NCBI RefSeq assembly: GCF_003584135.1
Contig: NZ_QXFI01000026.1
Location: 248,001-312,000 of the forward strand
Reading direction: 5' to 3'
DNA: 64,000 bases
Source of the DNA: Flagellimonas pelagia
GTDB lineage: Bacteria > Bacteroidota > Bacteroidia > Flavobacteriales > Flavobacteriaceae
Of the stretch, positions 43,360 through 51,566 are shown one piece after another. The notes beneath the pieces were generated by a model, which saw only the letters and a program-made list of their open reading frames with translations, made no database searches and was not told where the DNA came from. A program made the position numbers and the translations under genes. Numbering within the stretch: the stretch's first letter is position 1; each line of letters begins with the position of its first letter.

Positions 43360-45532
43360 GAAAACTTTATTCACAACATTGGCCCTTTGTGGGCTGGGGC
43401 TCACCATGAGCGCCCAACAAGAAGAACCCGCAGACACTTTGGAAGGCAAAAAAGTGGTCCTGGACGAAGTCCTGGTCCAAGCTGTCCGGGTGACCAAAGA
43501 ATTTCCCATTACCTTTTCCAACTTGGAAAAAGAGGATATTACTCCTCGAAACTTGGGGCAAGATGTCCCGATTCTGATGAATTTCATGCCCGCCGTGGTG
43601 ACTACATCGGATGCAGGAGCGGGGATTGGCTACACCAGCATTCGGGTGCGGGGTAGCGATGCCACAAGGGTGAACGTCACCATTAATGGGGTACCGTACA
43701 ACGATGCCGAGTCTCAAGGAACCTTTTGGGTGAACATGCCCGATTTTTCCTCATCTACCCAAAGCCTGCAATTACAGCGCGGAGTGGGCACGTCAACCAA
43801 TGGAGCAGGGGCTTTCGGTGCTAGTCTTAACATGCTCACCGATGCCTTTTCGGAAGAGGCCTATGCCAAGGTTTCTTCCTCTATCGGGAGTTTTAACACC
43901 CTTCGGAACAATGTAAAGTTCAGTACAGGGTTGCTCAACGATCATGTTGAATTTTCGGGAAGGATTTCCCGTATAACTTCTGATGGTTATGTGGATCGGG
44001 CGAGCTCGAAACTGGATGCCTACTTTTTACAAGGAGTGTACAAGGATGACAATACCCTGGTAAAGGCTTTGCTTTTTGGGGGACATGAAGTCACGTATCA
44101 AGCATGGGATGGTGTCACAGCCGAACAATTGGAAAACGATAGGACATTTAATCCTGTGGGAATGTACACCGATGAAAATGGGAACATTCAATTCTACGAT
44201 AAAGAAGAGGACAACTACAAGCAAGACCATTTTCAGTTGCACTGGAACGAAACCTGGAGCCCTGAATGGACCACGCATTTAGCCCTTCATTACACTCGAG
44301 GGCGTGGATATTTTGAGCAATACAAAGAGGATGAGGACTTTTCGGATTACGGTTTGGAACCCATCACGGTTGATGGTGAACCTTTGGAAAGTACCGATTT
44401 GATCCGCAGACGTTGGTTGGACAATGATTTTTATGGAACCGTTTTTTCGGCAACCTATGACAAGAACAATCTTAAACTGATTTTGGGTGGTGGTTATAAT
44501 GAATACAAAGGAGACCACTTTGGGGAAATCATCTGGGCGCAATATGCCAGCAATAGCGAAATCAGAGATCGATATTATGACGACAATTCCACCAAGACCG
44601 ATTTAAACGGTTACGCCAAGGTCAACTATCAGTTGAACAACAAATGGTCTGTTTTTGGGGATGTGCAATATCGCAGGGTGGGTTATGAAGCCAATGGGGA
44701 GGATACCGGTCTGGTAGATGACACTTTCAATTTTTTCAATCCAAAGACAGGTGTCACTTTCGATTTAAACCGAAACAACAATTTCTATTTTTCATATGCC
44801 AGGGCCAATAGGGAACCCAACCGCAACGATTATGAAAGTGGCAGTCCACGACCTGAAAAACTGAACGATTTTGAGTTGGGTTGGCGTTATGTTTCCCAAG
44901 ATTTCCAGTTGAATGCCAATGTGTACTACATGCGCTATAAAGATCAATTGGTGCTTACCGGGGAATTGAACGATGTTGGGGCGCCCTTAAGGGCGAATGT
45001 TGGGGACAGCTATCGATTAGGGTTGGAATTGGACGCCAATTTGAGGTTTGCACAGAAATTTTTGTGGAGGCCCAATCTGGCCCTGAGCGACAACCGAAAC
45101 CTCGACTTTTATTTTCAGCGGGACGGCCTGCTCCAGGACTTGGGCAATACCCATATCGCCTACTCCCCCCAATTGATAGCGGGTAACATTTTGACCTATC
45201 AGCCCCATGAAAATTTTCAAGTGTCGTTGTTATCCAAATTCGTAGGAAAACAGTATATGGGTAACATTGATTCCGAGGGTTCCACCTTGGATAGTTATAC
45301 CCAAACCGATTTCAATGTTCAGTATGTAATCGAAACCAATGCCTTTGTAAAAAGCATAGTACTTTCTGGATTGGTGAACAATATTTTTGATGCGGACATT
45401 GTTTCCAATGGGTATTTCTATACCTATGATGATGATTTTTCCAATCCTGGAACGGTAACCACCATTGAAGGTGCCGGCTACTACCCCCAGGCGGGAATCA
45501 ACTTTTTGTTAGGGGCCACTTTCAATTTTTAG
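43358..45532 (+). CDS. TonB-dependent receptor, thiamine type
   Basis: 724 aa. Signal peptide to MSAQ (about 1-20). Plug domain about 35-160 with VRGSDATRVNVTINGVPYNDAESQGTFWV, then a beta-barrel ending in LLGATFNF. It lacks the extra carboxypeptidase-like N-domain of the phytase-linked receptor. Placement behind a TPP riboswitch identifies the cargo as thiamine or a related vitamer. Such receptors import thiamine across the outer membrane in Bacteroidota. Confidence 0.9.
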   Translation: MKTLFTTLALCGLGLTMSAQQEEPADTLEGKKVVLDEVLVQAVRVTKEFPITFSNLEKEDITPRNLGQDVPILMNFMPAVVTTSDAGAGIGYTSIRVRGSDATRVNVTINGVPYNDAESQGTFWVNMPDFSSSTQSLQLQRGVGTSTNGAGAFGASLNMLTDAFSEEAYAKVSSSIGSFNTLRNNVKFSTGLLNDHVEFSGRISRITSDGYVDRASSKLDAYFLQGVYKDDNTLVKALLFGGHEVTYQAWDGVTAEQLENDRTFNPVGMYTDENGNIQFYDKEEDNYKQDHFQLHWNETWSPEWTTHLALHYTRGRGYFEQYKEDEDFSDYGLEPITVDGEPLESTDLIRRRWLDNDFYGTVFSATYDKNNLKLILGGGYNEYKGDHFGEIIWAQYASNSEIRDRYYDDNSTKTDLNGYAKVNYQLNNKWSVFGDVQYRRVGYEANGEDTGLVDDTFNFFNPKTGVTFDLNRNNNFYFSYARANREPNRNDYESGSPRPEKLNDFELGWRYVSQDFQLNANVYYMRYKDQLVLTGELNDVGAPLRANVGDSYRLGLELDANLRFAQKFLWRPNLALSDNRNLDFYFQRDGLLQDLGNTHIAYSPQLIAGNILTYQPHENFQVSLLSKFVGKQYMGNIDSEGSTLDSYTQTDFNVQYVIETNAFVKSIVLSGLVNNIFDADIVSNGYFYTYDDDFSNPGTVTTIEGAGYYPQAGINFLLGATFNF

Positions 45533-45544
45533 GATTTGTAAGTG

Positions 45545-45585
45545 AATGGGATTCTGTAATTTTAACAAGATGGCAGAATCCCATT
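45545..45585 (+). terminator. Inverted repeat overlapping the start of the oxidoreductase gene
   Basis: Perfect 12-bp arms AATGGGATTCTG and CAGAATCCCATT with a 17-nt loop, then TTCATTTTTC. It could terminate the thiamine receptor transcript. The loop holds the ATG at 45570 and the right arm is the next coding bases. Confidence 0.55.
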
Positions 45586-46571
45586 TTCATTTTTCAGAAG
45601 AGAAGCCCTTGCGATGGGGCGTGATCGGTTGCGGTGGCGTGGCCGAAAAAAAGAGTGTCCCAGCGTACCAAAACACTCCTGGTTTTAGGGTGGATATGGT
45701 CATGCGGCGCAATGCTGATAAGGCTGAAGATTATGCTAAAAGGCATAACGTTCCGCAATGGACCACCAATGCGGAAGAAGTCATCTTCAACCCTGAAGTT
45801 GATGCCGTTTACATTGCCACTCCTCCCGATTCCCATAAAAAATATGCCTTACTAGTGGCCGAAACGGGCAAGCCCTGCTGTGTGGAAAAGCCCATGGCTC
45901 CGAATTATCAGGACAGTTTAGCAATCCATCAAGCGTTCGAAGCAAAAGGATTGCCTTTGTTTGTGGCGTATTATCGCCGTTCCCTCCCTAGATTTTTAAA
46001 AGTAAGGGAATGGTTGGATGATGGCTTGATCGGTGAAATCCGACACATCCATTGGGAAAAATCCAAACCGCCCAATGATTTGGATCTGAGAGGGAGCTAC
46101 AATTGGCGCACGGACAAACAAATTGCGCCTGGGGGCTATTTTGATGACTTGGCAAGTCACGGATTGGATTTATTCACTTTTTTATTGGGTGATATCACCG
46201 AGGCAAGCGGCATAGCCAAAAATCAACAAGGATTGTATTCAGCCTTCGATGCCGTCTCCGGCATTTGGCAACATAAAGGTGGTGTAACCGGAGAAGGCTT
46301 TTGGAATTTCGGTACCCATCAGCGGGTTGATAAAGTTGATATTTATGGTTCTGCGGGCAAGATTAGTTTTTCCGTTTTGGATGAAGCACCCATCCAACTG
46401 GAAAATGTGTCAGGGCATCAGATATTGGAAATTCCGCATCCTGAACACATCCAGAAATACCATGTGGCCAATATCAAAAATCACTTATTGGGTAAATCGA
46501 TCCATCCTTCCACCGGAAAATCGGGATTGCATACCAGCTGGGTCATGGATAGGATTTTGGGAACTCTTTAA
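45570..46571 (+). CDS. Gfo/Idh/MocA family oxidoreductase
   Basis: 333 aa. N-terminal Rossmann domain with WGVIGCGGVAEKKS, the NAD(P)-binding loop, and CVEKPMAPN, the conserved EKP motif. A C-terminal alpha/beta domain follows. The substrate is a sugar or inositol-type polyol by family, not known here. ATG 45570 is used; ATG 45546 is an alternative and TTG 45609 a minimal one. It follows the thiamine receptor by 37 bp, but a strong hairpin lies between. Confidence 0.85.
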   Translation: MAESHFHFSEEKPLRWGVIGCGGVAEKKSVPAYQNTPGFRVDMVMRRNADKAEDYAKRHNVPQWTTNAEEVIFNPEVDAVYIATPPDSHKKYALLVAETGKPCCVEKPMAPNYQDSLAIHQAFEAKGLPLFVAYYRRSLPRFLKVREWLDDGLIGEIRHIHWEKSKPPNDLDLRGSYNWRTDKQIAPGGYFDDLASHGLDLFTFLLGDITEASGIAKNQQGLYSAFDAVSGIWQHKGGVTGEGFWNFGTHQRVDKVDIYGSAGKISFSVLDEAPIQLENVSGHQILEIPHPEHIQKYHVANIKNHLLGKSIHPSTGKSGLHTSWVMDRILGTL

Positions 46572-47005
46572 TTGGAAATAATCACCACGTTTCCACTTTG
46601 TGTGGCCTTATAAAAGAGAAGATCATAGTATCGTTTTCCATCATCGGGACGGTCCAATTGTTGGCCGGTAAAGAGGCTGTAGGTATATCCCTCGCAACTA
46701 CAGACTACATTTTGCCCATCAATGGTCATGGTGGAGCAATCGTTGGGAGCATGGTTGGGACAACTGGCTTCAAAGGCATAGTAGGTATCCAAGCTGGATT
46801 TGATCACAAAGGCGCCGCGGGTGCCTACACCGCTATTGCCCACATACACCGGATTCCCTATGGTGTTCAAATCGCTGTACAAGGGTAAATTGAGGTTTAG
46901 TTCAAAGCGAAAGCTCACTTCTTGGAGGTAAGGATTTCTGTTGGTACTATCTGAACTACAGGAAATTAACAATATAAGTAGGGCAAAGCTCCAAAAGTGC
47001 TTCAT
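46568..47005 (-). CDS. Lipoprotein with degenerate Rieske-like domain
   Basis: 145 aa. The lipoprotein signal MKHFWSFALLILLISC ends in a lipobox Cys. The C-terminal half resembles a Rieske fold: EASCPNHAPNDCSTMTIDG and VVCSCEGYTYSLFTG. The usual CxH...CxxH iron-sulfur ligands are not kept in standard form, so cluster binding is doubtful. Similar proteins in Flavobacteriia are unnamed. ATG 47005 is preferred over the longer frame from 47044. It overlaps the oxidoreductase stop codon by 4 bp, tail to tail. Confidence 0.75.
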   Translation of the reverse strand: MKHFWSFALLILLISCSSDSTNRNPYLQEVSFRFELNLNLPLYSDLNTIGNPVYVGNSGVGTRGAFVIKSSLDTYYAFEASCPNHAPNDCSTMTIDGQNVVCSCEGYTYSLFTGQQLDRPDDGKRYYDLLFYKATQSGNVVIISN

Positions 47006-47052
47006 AGTAGGTGTTTCTTGACATTGCTCAGCAAAGTTGAACAAAATTTACC

Positions 47053-47060
47053 TATATTTG
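47053..47060 (+). promoter_or_regulatory. -7 box upstream of greA
   Basis: TATATTTG, a full TAnnTTTG match, 131 bp before the greA ATG. A TTG at ideal spacing was not found. Confidence 0.5.
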
Positions 47061-47064
47061 CGTT

Positions 47065-47113
47065 AAATCCTCGCAAAATCCATGCAGGTCATGGGACTCG
47101 TTGAGGATTTTTT
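47065..47113 (+). terminator. Attenuator-like hairpin in the greA leader
   Basis: AAATCCTC and GAGGATTT (8-bp perfect arms, about 30-nt loop) followed by TTT, beginning a few bases after the -7 box. It could end transcription early and leave a short RNA of about 50 nt, or be a regulated leader. Confidence 0.45.
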
Positions 47114-47191
47114 GTATTTGTAGAGAAGAGTTCATTGGGGAAATTATTTTTTGATTTTCTTCAATGTTCTTTTGCATTAAAATTTGAAGTT

Positions 47192-47668
47192 ATGAGCAAA
47201 GTATCATACTACACAGCGGAAGGATTAAAGAAATTGAGGGATGAGTTGAACCAACTCAAGGATGTGGAACGTCCAAAGGCATCACAGGCCATTGCAGAGG
47301 CTAGAGACAAAGGAGATTTGTCCGAAAATGCCGAGTACGATGCAGCCAAGGAGGCACAGGGACTTTTGGAGATGAAGATTTCCAAAATGGAAGAAACCTT
47401 GGCCAATGCCCGTTTGATCGATGAATCGCAATTGGACAATTCCAAGATACTGGTGCTTTCCACGGTAAAGTTGAAGAACCTGGCCAATAGCATGCAAATG
47501 AAGTATACCCTGGTAGCGGAAAGTGAGGCAGACCTAAAAACGGGAAAAATTTCCGTGACCTCTCCCATAGGAAAAGGTCTATTGGGCAAATCCGTAGGGG
47601 ATGTGGCCGAGATCAAGGTGCCGAATGGAACTTTGAAATTGGAAATTTTGGAAATCACCAGAGACTGA
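47192..47668 (+). CDS. greA: Transcription elongation factor GreA
   Basis: 158 aa. N-terminal coiled coil (about 1-75, LRDELNQLKDVERPKASQAIAEARDKGDLSENAEYDAAKE) ending in the DLSENAEYDAA tip that enters the RNA polymerase channel. C-terminal FKBP-like domain (VTSPIGKGLLGKSVGDVAEI). It rescues backtracked polymerase. The ATG at 47192 gives the normal length. A terminator follows and the HIT gene is next. Confidence 0.97.
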   Translation: MSKVSYYTAEGLKKLRDELNQLKDVERPKASQAIAEARDKGDLSENAEYDAAKEAQGLLEMKISKMEETLANARLIDESQLDNSKILVLSTVKLKNLANSMQMKYTLVAESEADLKTGKISVTSPIGKGLLGKSVGDVAEIKVPNGTLKLEILEITRD

Positions 47669-47692
47669 CAGCAATTAAAATTCTGTATATTT

Positions 47693-47718
47693 AATCCCGT
47701 CTTAGGACGGGATTTTTT
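47693..47718 (+). terminator. Terminator after greA
   Basis: AATCCCGTC-TTAG-GACGGGATT plus T run, 25 bp after the greA stop. Confidence 0.85.
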
Positions 47719-47735
47719 ATTTAAAACCAATCACA

Positions 47736-48128
47736 ATGGCCAGCATTTTCACCAAGATCATCAACGGGGACATTCCTTGCTACAAAATAGCCGAGGACGA
47801 GGACAATTTCGCTTTTTTGGATATCAACCCAAACTCCAAAGGGCACACATTGTGCGTTCCCAAAAAAGAAGTGGACAAGATTTTGGATATGGAAGAGGAG
47901 GCCTATATGAAGCTTATGGCCTTCTCAAGAAAGGTGGGCAAAGCCATCGAGGCGGCTGTTCCCTGTAAACGCGTAGGGATGACGGTCATCGGACTCGAAG
48001 TGCCCCACGTACACGTTCATCTTATCCCACTACAGAGCATGGCGAATGCCACCTTTCAACATAAGGAAAGTCTTAAACCGGAAGAATTTGAAGCTGTGGC
48101 CGAAGCTATAAAGGCCCAACTTAGTTGA
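47736..48128 (+). CDS. HIT family nucleotide hydrolase (HinT-like)
   Basis: 130 aa. The histidine triad motif is seen as HVHVHLIPL (about residues 91-99). Start MASIFTKIINGDIPCYKIAEDEDNFAFLDI is typical of Hint proteins. They hydrolyse purine nucleotide phosphoramidates in the cytoplasm. It is 18 bp downstream of the greA terminator and overlaps the end of the next gene by 8 bp, tail to tail. Confidence 0.93.
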   Translation: MASIFTKIINGDIPCYKIAEDEDNFAFLDINPNSKGHTLCVPKKEVDKILDMEEEAYMKLMAFSRKVGKAIEAAVPCKRVGMTVIGLEVPHVHVHLIPLQSMANATFQHKESLKPEEFEAVAEAIKAQLS

Positions 48129-48471
48129 AACCTTCCAAATAAAAGTATACCCCACCTGCCACCAAGCAGAGCATCAGCACCATAATAATAAAGAACAAGG
48201 TGGTGAACCTTACCGAAGGCCTATCGGGCTGTACCAGCTTATTGTAGTAGTCAAAAACCCTTTCAATATCCGGGGTCCAGTTGACCGGATAAATTTTGGA
48301 ATGACACTTCTTGCACTCTATTTCGTGCGTTACCTCGTTCGTGGTGCGGTGAAAGAACGGGTTAAAAGTGTGTTTCTGAAAAAAGGTAAGCTTCAGTTCC
48401 TGGTTATAACATTCGGGGCAGTTATTGGTAATATCAGCTTCCTTTATTACGAGTCTTTTTTCCTTTGCCAT
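48121..48471 (-). CDS. Zinc-ribbon membrane protein, function unknown
   Basis: 116 aa. A CPEC...CKKC pair (about residues 18-21 and 53-56) makes a probable zinc ribbon. One membrane segment (about 90-112) lies near the C-terminus, so the ribbon faces the cytoplasm or the envelope depending on topology. No known function. It starts 3 bp after the histidine kinase stop on the same strand and is likely co-transcribed with it. Confidence 0.7.
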   Translation of the reverse strand: MAKEKRLVIKEADITNNCPECYNQELKLTFFQKHTFNPFFHRTTNEVTHEIECKKCHSKIYPVNWTPDIERVFDYYNKLVQPDRPSVRFTTLFFIIMVLMLCLVAGGVYFYLEGFN

Positions 48472-48474
48472 AGG

Positions 48475-49626
48475 TCATTTTTCAATTGCTCTCAGGGAAA
48501 TCTGCATGATTGTTCCTTCTTTACTGGACGAAAATACTTTAATTTTTCCTTTATGGTACTCTTCCACAATCCTTTTAACAAGCGAAAGTCCTAATCCCCA
48601 GCCTCTTTGCTTGGAGGTGAACCCGGGACTGAAGATGTTCTGCCAGTTGCTTTTTGCAATGCCATGTCCGGTGTCCGAGACCAAAATATTGACGTTGTGT
48701 CCCTTCTTTTCAATCTGTATGGCAATGTTGCCCTTGCCCCGCATCGCATCGATACCGTTTTTGACCAAGTTTTCAATGCTCCAGTTGTACAAGGGAGGGT
48801 TTAGCAACACAGGTACTTCATCCACATTGCTACTAAAGGAAAAATGGACCAGCTTGGAGCTTCGCTTTTTCAAATATTCGTAGGCCTTTTCGGTTTCGGC
48901 AACAATGTTGTGCTCTCGCAATTCGGGAATGGACCCGATTTTGGAAAAACGTTCGGTTATGGTCTGTAATCGGTCAATATCCTTACCAATTTCCTTGGTC
49001 ACATCCGGGTTGATGTTTTCCGTCTTCAACAACTCGTTCCAACCCAAAAGGGATGTCAATGGCGTGCCGATTTGATGCGCCGTTTCCTTGGCCATACCGG
49101 CCCAAAGCTTGTTCTGCTCCGAAGCCTTGTTGGTCCTGAAGAAGAAAAAGATGACCGCCCCGAACAGAAAAATGATCAATAGGAGCGCCAAGGGATAATA
49201 TTTCAATTTGTTCAGTACTTCGGAGTTGCCGTAGTAGAGGGTTTCCAACAATTCCCCATCCTGAATGATCAAAATGGGCTCGTTCTCGTTTTTGAACTGG
49301 GCTATCTTTTTTTGGATGTAGAGGCTATCGGCCACTTTGTCTTCGGGAATATTGTGCGTTTTGTAGGACCCTTCCTCGTTTAACAGGATCATAGGGGTAG
49401 AAGTATTGTTCCCCAACACTTTCAAGGTGAGGTTCCCCAATTCCTGGTCCACGGAAGACTGGACCAGTTCCAACTGGGCCGTGGCCCAGATTTCCATTTT
49501 CAATCGCTCTTCCTCTTTGAACTTTTTGAAAAAGCTGTTGGTGTTCCACAAAATCAAACTCACGATCACAAATGCGGAAATCAGCAGAATGATGTTGGAA
49601 GCTTTCCTTTTAGGACTGAAGTTCAT
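48475..49626 (-). CDS. Sensor histidine kinase without adjacent response regulator
   Basis: 383 aa. Two membrane segments (about 10-30 and 143-162) enclose a small sensor region, then a HisKA-type helix with AKETAHQIGTPLTSLLGWNELL carrying the phospho-acceptor His, and an HATPase domain with NLVKNGIDAMRGKG and SDTGHGIAKSN, GWGLGLSLVKRIVEEY. No response regulator is nearby, only a co-directional zinc-ribbon gene. Its ligand is unknown. Confidence 0.88.
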   Translation of the reverse strand: MNFSPKRKASNIILLISAFVIVSLILWNTNSFFKKFKEEERLKMEIWATAQLELVQSSVDQELGNLTLKVLGNNTSTPMILLNEEGSYKTHNIPEDKVADSLYIQKKIAQFKNENEPILIIQDGELLETLYYGNSEVLNKLKYYPLALLLIIFLFGAVIFFFFRTNKASEQNKLWAGMAKETAHQIGTPLTSLLGWNELLKTENINPDVTKEIGKDIDRLQTITERFSKIGSIPELREHNIVAETEKAYEYLKKRSSKLVHFSFSSNVDEVPVLLNPPLYNWSIENLVKNGIDAMRGKGNIAIQIEKKGHNVNILVSDTGHGIAKSNWQNIFSPGFTSKQRGWGLGLSLVKRIVEEYHKGKIKVFSSSKEGTIMQISLRAIEK

Positions 49627-49717
49627 TTTTAGCTGAATTGTTATTAAAGATAGCGGAAAATGGAAAACATGTTAATAGTTCGTTGAAATAACGGGTTCCA
49701 AAGGAAATCATTTTATG

Positions 49718-49725
49718 TACTTTTG
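49718..49725 (+). promoter_or_regulatory. -7 box for the DUF3127 gene
   Basis: TACTTTTG, a full TAnnTTTG match, 23 bp before the ATG. Confidence 0.45.
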
Positions 49726-49748
49726 AAATTCAATTAAAATTAACATAC

Positions 49749-50126
49749 ATGGAAGTTCAGGGAAGAATCAAAATGATTGACGAAACCAAGACGTATGGAA
49801 ACAATGGTTTCAGGAAAAGAGAGTTGGTAGTAACCACGGAAGAGCAGTATCCACAGCATATTTTGGTCGAGTTTGTCCAGGATAAATGTGATCTGTTAAA
49901 CAATTTCAGTGTGGGCCAAATGGTGAAGGTCAGTATCAATCTAAGAGGTAGGGAATGGGTAAACCCTCAAGGAGAGACCAAGTATTTTAATTCCATACAA
50001 GGTTGGAGAGTGGAAAGCCTGCAACCTGAATCCAACGCCGATAATATGCCGCCGGTTCCTCCCATGGAGGCCTTTGAACCCGTGGATGACTATAATGAAG
50101 AAGATCACGACGACCTTCCCTTCTAA
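49749..50126 (+). CDS. DUF3127 protein with SSB-like C-terminal tip
   Basis: 125 aa. The first 95 residues are a DUF3127 domain, probably OB-fold (VQGRIKMIDETKTYGNNGFRKRELVVTTEE). An acidic, Pro-rich linker ends in DHDDLPF, strikingly like the tip of SSB proteins. The window's SSB ends in EDDDLPF. Single-stranded DNA or RNA binding is plausible but not shown. It has its own promoter and terminator. Confidence 0.85.
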   Translation: MEVQGRIKMIDETKTYGNNGFRKRELVVTTEEQYPQHILVEFVQDKCDLLNNFSVGQMVKVSINLRGREWVNPQGETKYFNSIQGWRVESLQPESNADNMPPVPPMEAFEPVDDYNEEDHDDLPF

Positions 50127-50148
50127 GATATCTTTTTTAAATGGTATA

Positions 50149-50184
50149 GAAGATCTGGGCCTGCACCCAGATCTTCCTGTTTTT
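50149..50184 (+). terminator. Terminator after the DUF3127 gene
   Basis: GAAGATCTGGG-N6-CCCAGATCTTC hairpin, then CTGTTTTT. Confidence 0.8.
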
Positions 50185-50218
50185 GGCCCTATTGTGTATT
50201 TTTAAGAAAAATTGCACC

Positions 50219-50887
50219 ATGGATGACTTCGAAGAGAGATTGCCCTTATATTTTTTGAACAATAGGATGGAATTTCCACCCGTGGAGGCCGCCAACGAAG
50301 ATGGTCTGCTTGCTGTTGGTGGGGATTTGTCCATGGAGCGGCTTCTGCTTGCCTATAAAAATGGCATATTTCCCTGGTTCAATGATGATTCCCTCATTCT
50401 TTGGTGGAGCCCCGATCCCCGTATGGTCTTGTTTCCGAATAAGGTCAAGATTTCTAAAAGTATGCGCAAGGTGTTGCGGGACAATCCGTTTGAGCTTACC
50501 CAAAACACCTGTTTTGAAAAAGTGATGGAGCATTGTGGCATGGTGGAACGGAGCGGACAGGATGGTACTTGGATTACTCCGGAGATGAAATCCGCCTACG
50601 CGAACCTGCACAAAGCAGGTTGGGCCAAATCCTATGAAGTTTGGGAAAATGGCGAATTGGTCGGGGGTTTGTATGGGGTAGACTTGGGACATGTGTTCTG
50701 TGGGGAAAGCATGTTCAGTCTACGGCCGAATGCATCAAAGTTTGCCTTCATCAAAATGGCCCAAGAACTAGAGCGGAAAGGCTATGGTCTTATCGATTGC
50801 CAAGTGCATACCGATCATTTGGAAAGCTTGGGGGCCGAACTGATTCCTAGAAAAAAATTTATGGGTATCCTGCGGTCCAAAGACTAG
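50219..50887 (+). CDS. aat: Leucyl/phenylalanyl-tRNA--protein transferase
   Basis: 222 aa. Adds Leu or Phe to N-terminal Arg/Lys for ClpAP degradation. Typical segments: LAVGGDLSMERLLLAYKNGIFPWF, WWSPDPRMVL and GESMFSLRPNASKFAF. ATG 50219 is used because the in-frame codon at 50183 is TTG and lies in the upstream terminator. It overlaps tag by 4 bp, tail to tail. Confidence 0.95.
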   Translation: MDDFEERLPLYFLNNRMEFPPVEAANEDGLLAVGGDLSMERLLLAYKNGIFPWFNDDSLILWWSPDPRMVLFPNKVKISKSMRKVLRDNPFELTQNTCFEKVMEHCGMVERSGQDGTWITPEMKSAYANLHKAGWAKSYEVWENGELVGGLYGVDLGHVFCGESMFSLRPNASKFAFIKMAQELERKGYGLIDCQVHTDHLESLGAELIPRKKFMGILRSKD

Positions 50888-51447
50888 ACTTCAAGATACC
50901 TGAAACAGTTTACTTCGTGGTCGTTCACCATTCCTGTGGCCTGCATATGGGCATAGATGACCGTACTCCCAACAAATTTGAATCCTCGCTTTTTCAGGTC
51001 TTTGCTAATGCCATCGGAAAGGGGTGTGGTGGCCGGGGCATGTTTATAGTTGGCCAAAGTATTACGAATGGGTTCATGGTCTACAAAACCCCAAATATAT
51101 TGACTAAAGCTTCCGAATTCCTTTTGCACTTCCATAAATGCCTGTGCATTGGAAATGGTGGCGTGGACTTTTAGCTTGTTTCTGATGATGCCAGGGTTTT
51201 GTAGAAGCTCATCCACTTTATCCTGCTGGTATCCTGCTATTTTTTTATAGTCGAAATGATCGAAGGCCTCTCGGAAATTTTCGCGTTTTCTCAACACGGT
51301 GATCCAACTTAGGCCTGCCTGAAAAGTCTCCAAGATCAAAAATTCAAAAAGGGTTTCATCATCCTTTACGGGTACTCCCCATTCTGTGTCGTGGTATGCT
51401 TCATAAAGGGGGTCTCCCAAACACCATCCGCATCTATGTTTGTCCAT
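50884..51447 (-). CDS. tag: DNA-3-methyladenine glycosylase I
   Basis: 187 aa. Removes 3-methyladenine from alkylated DNA. MDKHRCGWCLGDPLYEAYHDTEWG holds the first Zn ligands (Cys6, His19), and the C-terminal MVNDHEVNCFRY holds the other His/Cys pair. GLSWITVLRKRENFREAF contains the HhH region. Complete at normal length. It is divergent from the TetR gene. Confidence 0.96.
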   Translation of the reverse strand: MDKHRCGWCLGDPLYEAYHDTEWGVPVKDDETLFEFLILETFQAGLSWITVLRKRENFREAFDHFDYKKIAGYQQDKVDELLQNPGIIRNKLKVHATISNAQAFMEVQKEFGSFSQYIWGFVDHEPIRNTLANYKHAPATTPLSDGISKDLKKRGFKFVGSTVIYAHMQATGMVNDHEVNCFRYLEV

Positions 51448-51464
51448 TGGGTTTCAGTTTTGTT

Positions 51465-51472
51465 CAAAAGTA
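51465..51472 (-). promoter_or_regulatory. -7 box for tag
   Basis: Minus-strand TACTTTTG, a full TAnnTTTG match, 18 bp before the tag ATG. Confidence 0.45.
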
Positions 51473-51509
51473 AGGGAAAATTGAAAATCGTTAATCGAAA
51501 GTTAAAGTG

Positions 51510-51540
51510 TTGAATATTGATAGTAATACTATTATTTTTG
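51510..51540 (+). promoter_or_regulatory. Promoter and candidate operator of the exporter operon
   Basis: TTG (51510), 20-bp spacer, TATTTTTG (51533-51540). Between the boxes lies the inverted repeat ATAGT-AAT-ACTAT (51520-51532), a probable TetR-type operator. About 26 nt separate the -7 box from the TetR start at 51567. Confidence 0.6.
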
Positions 51541-51566
51541 CGAGAATTTATTTTAAAAGTAATCCA

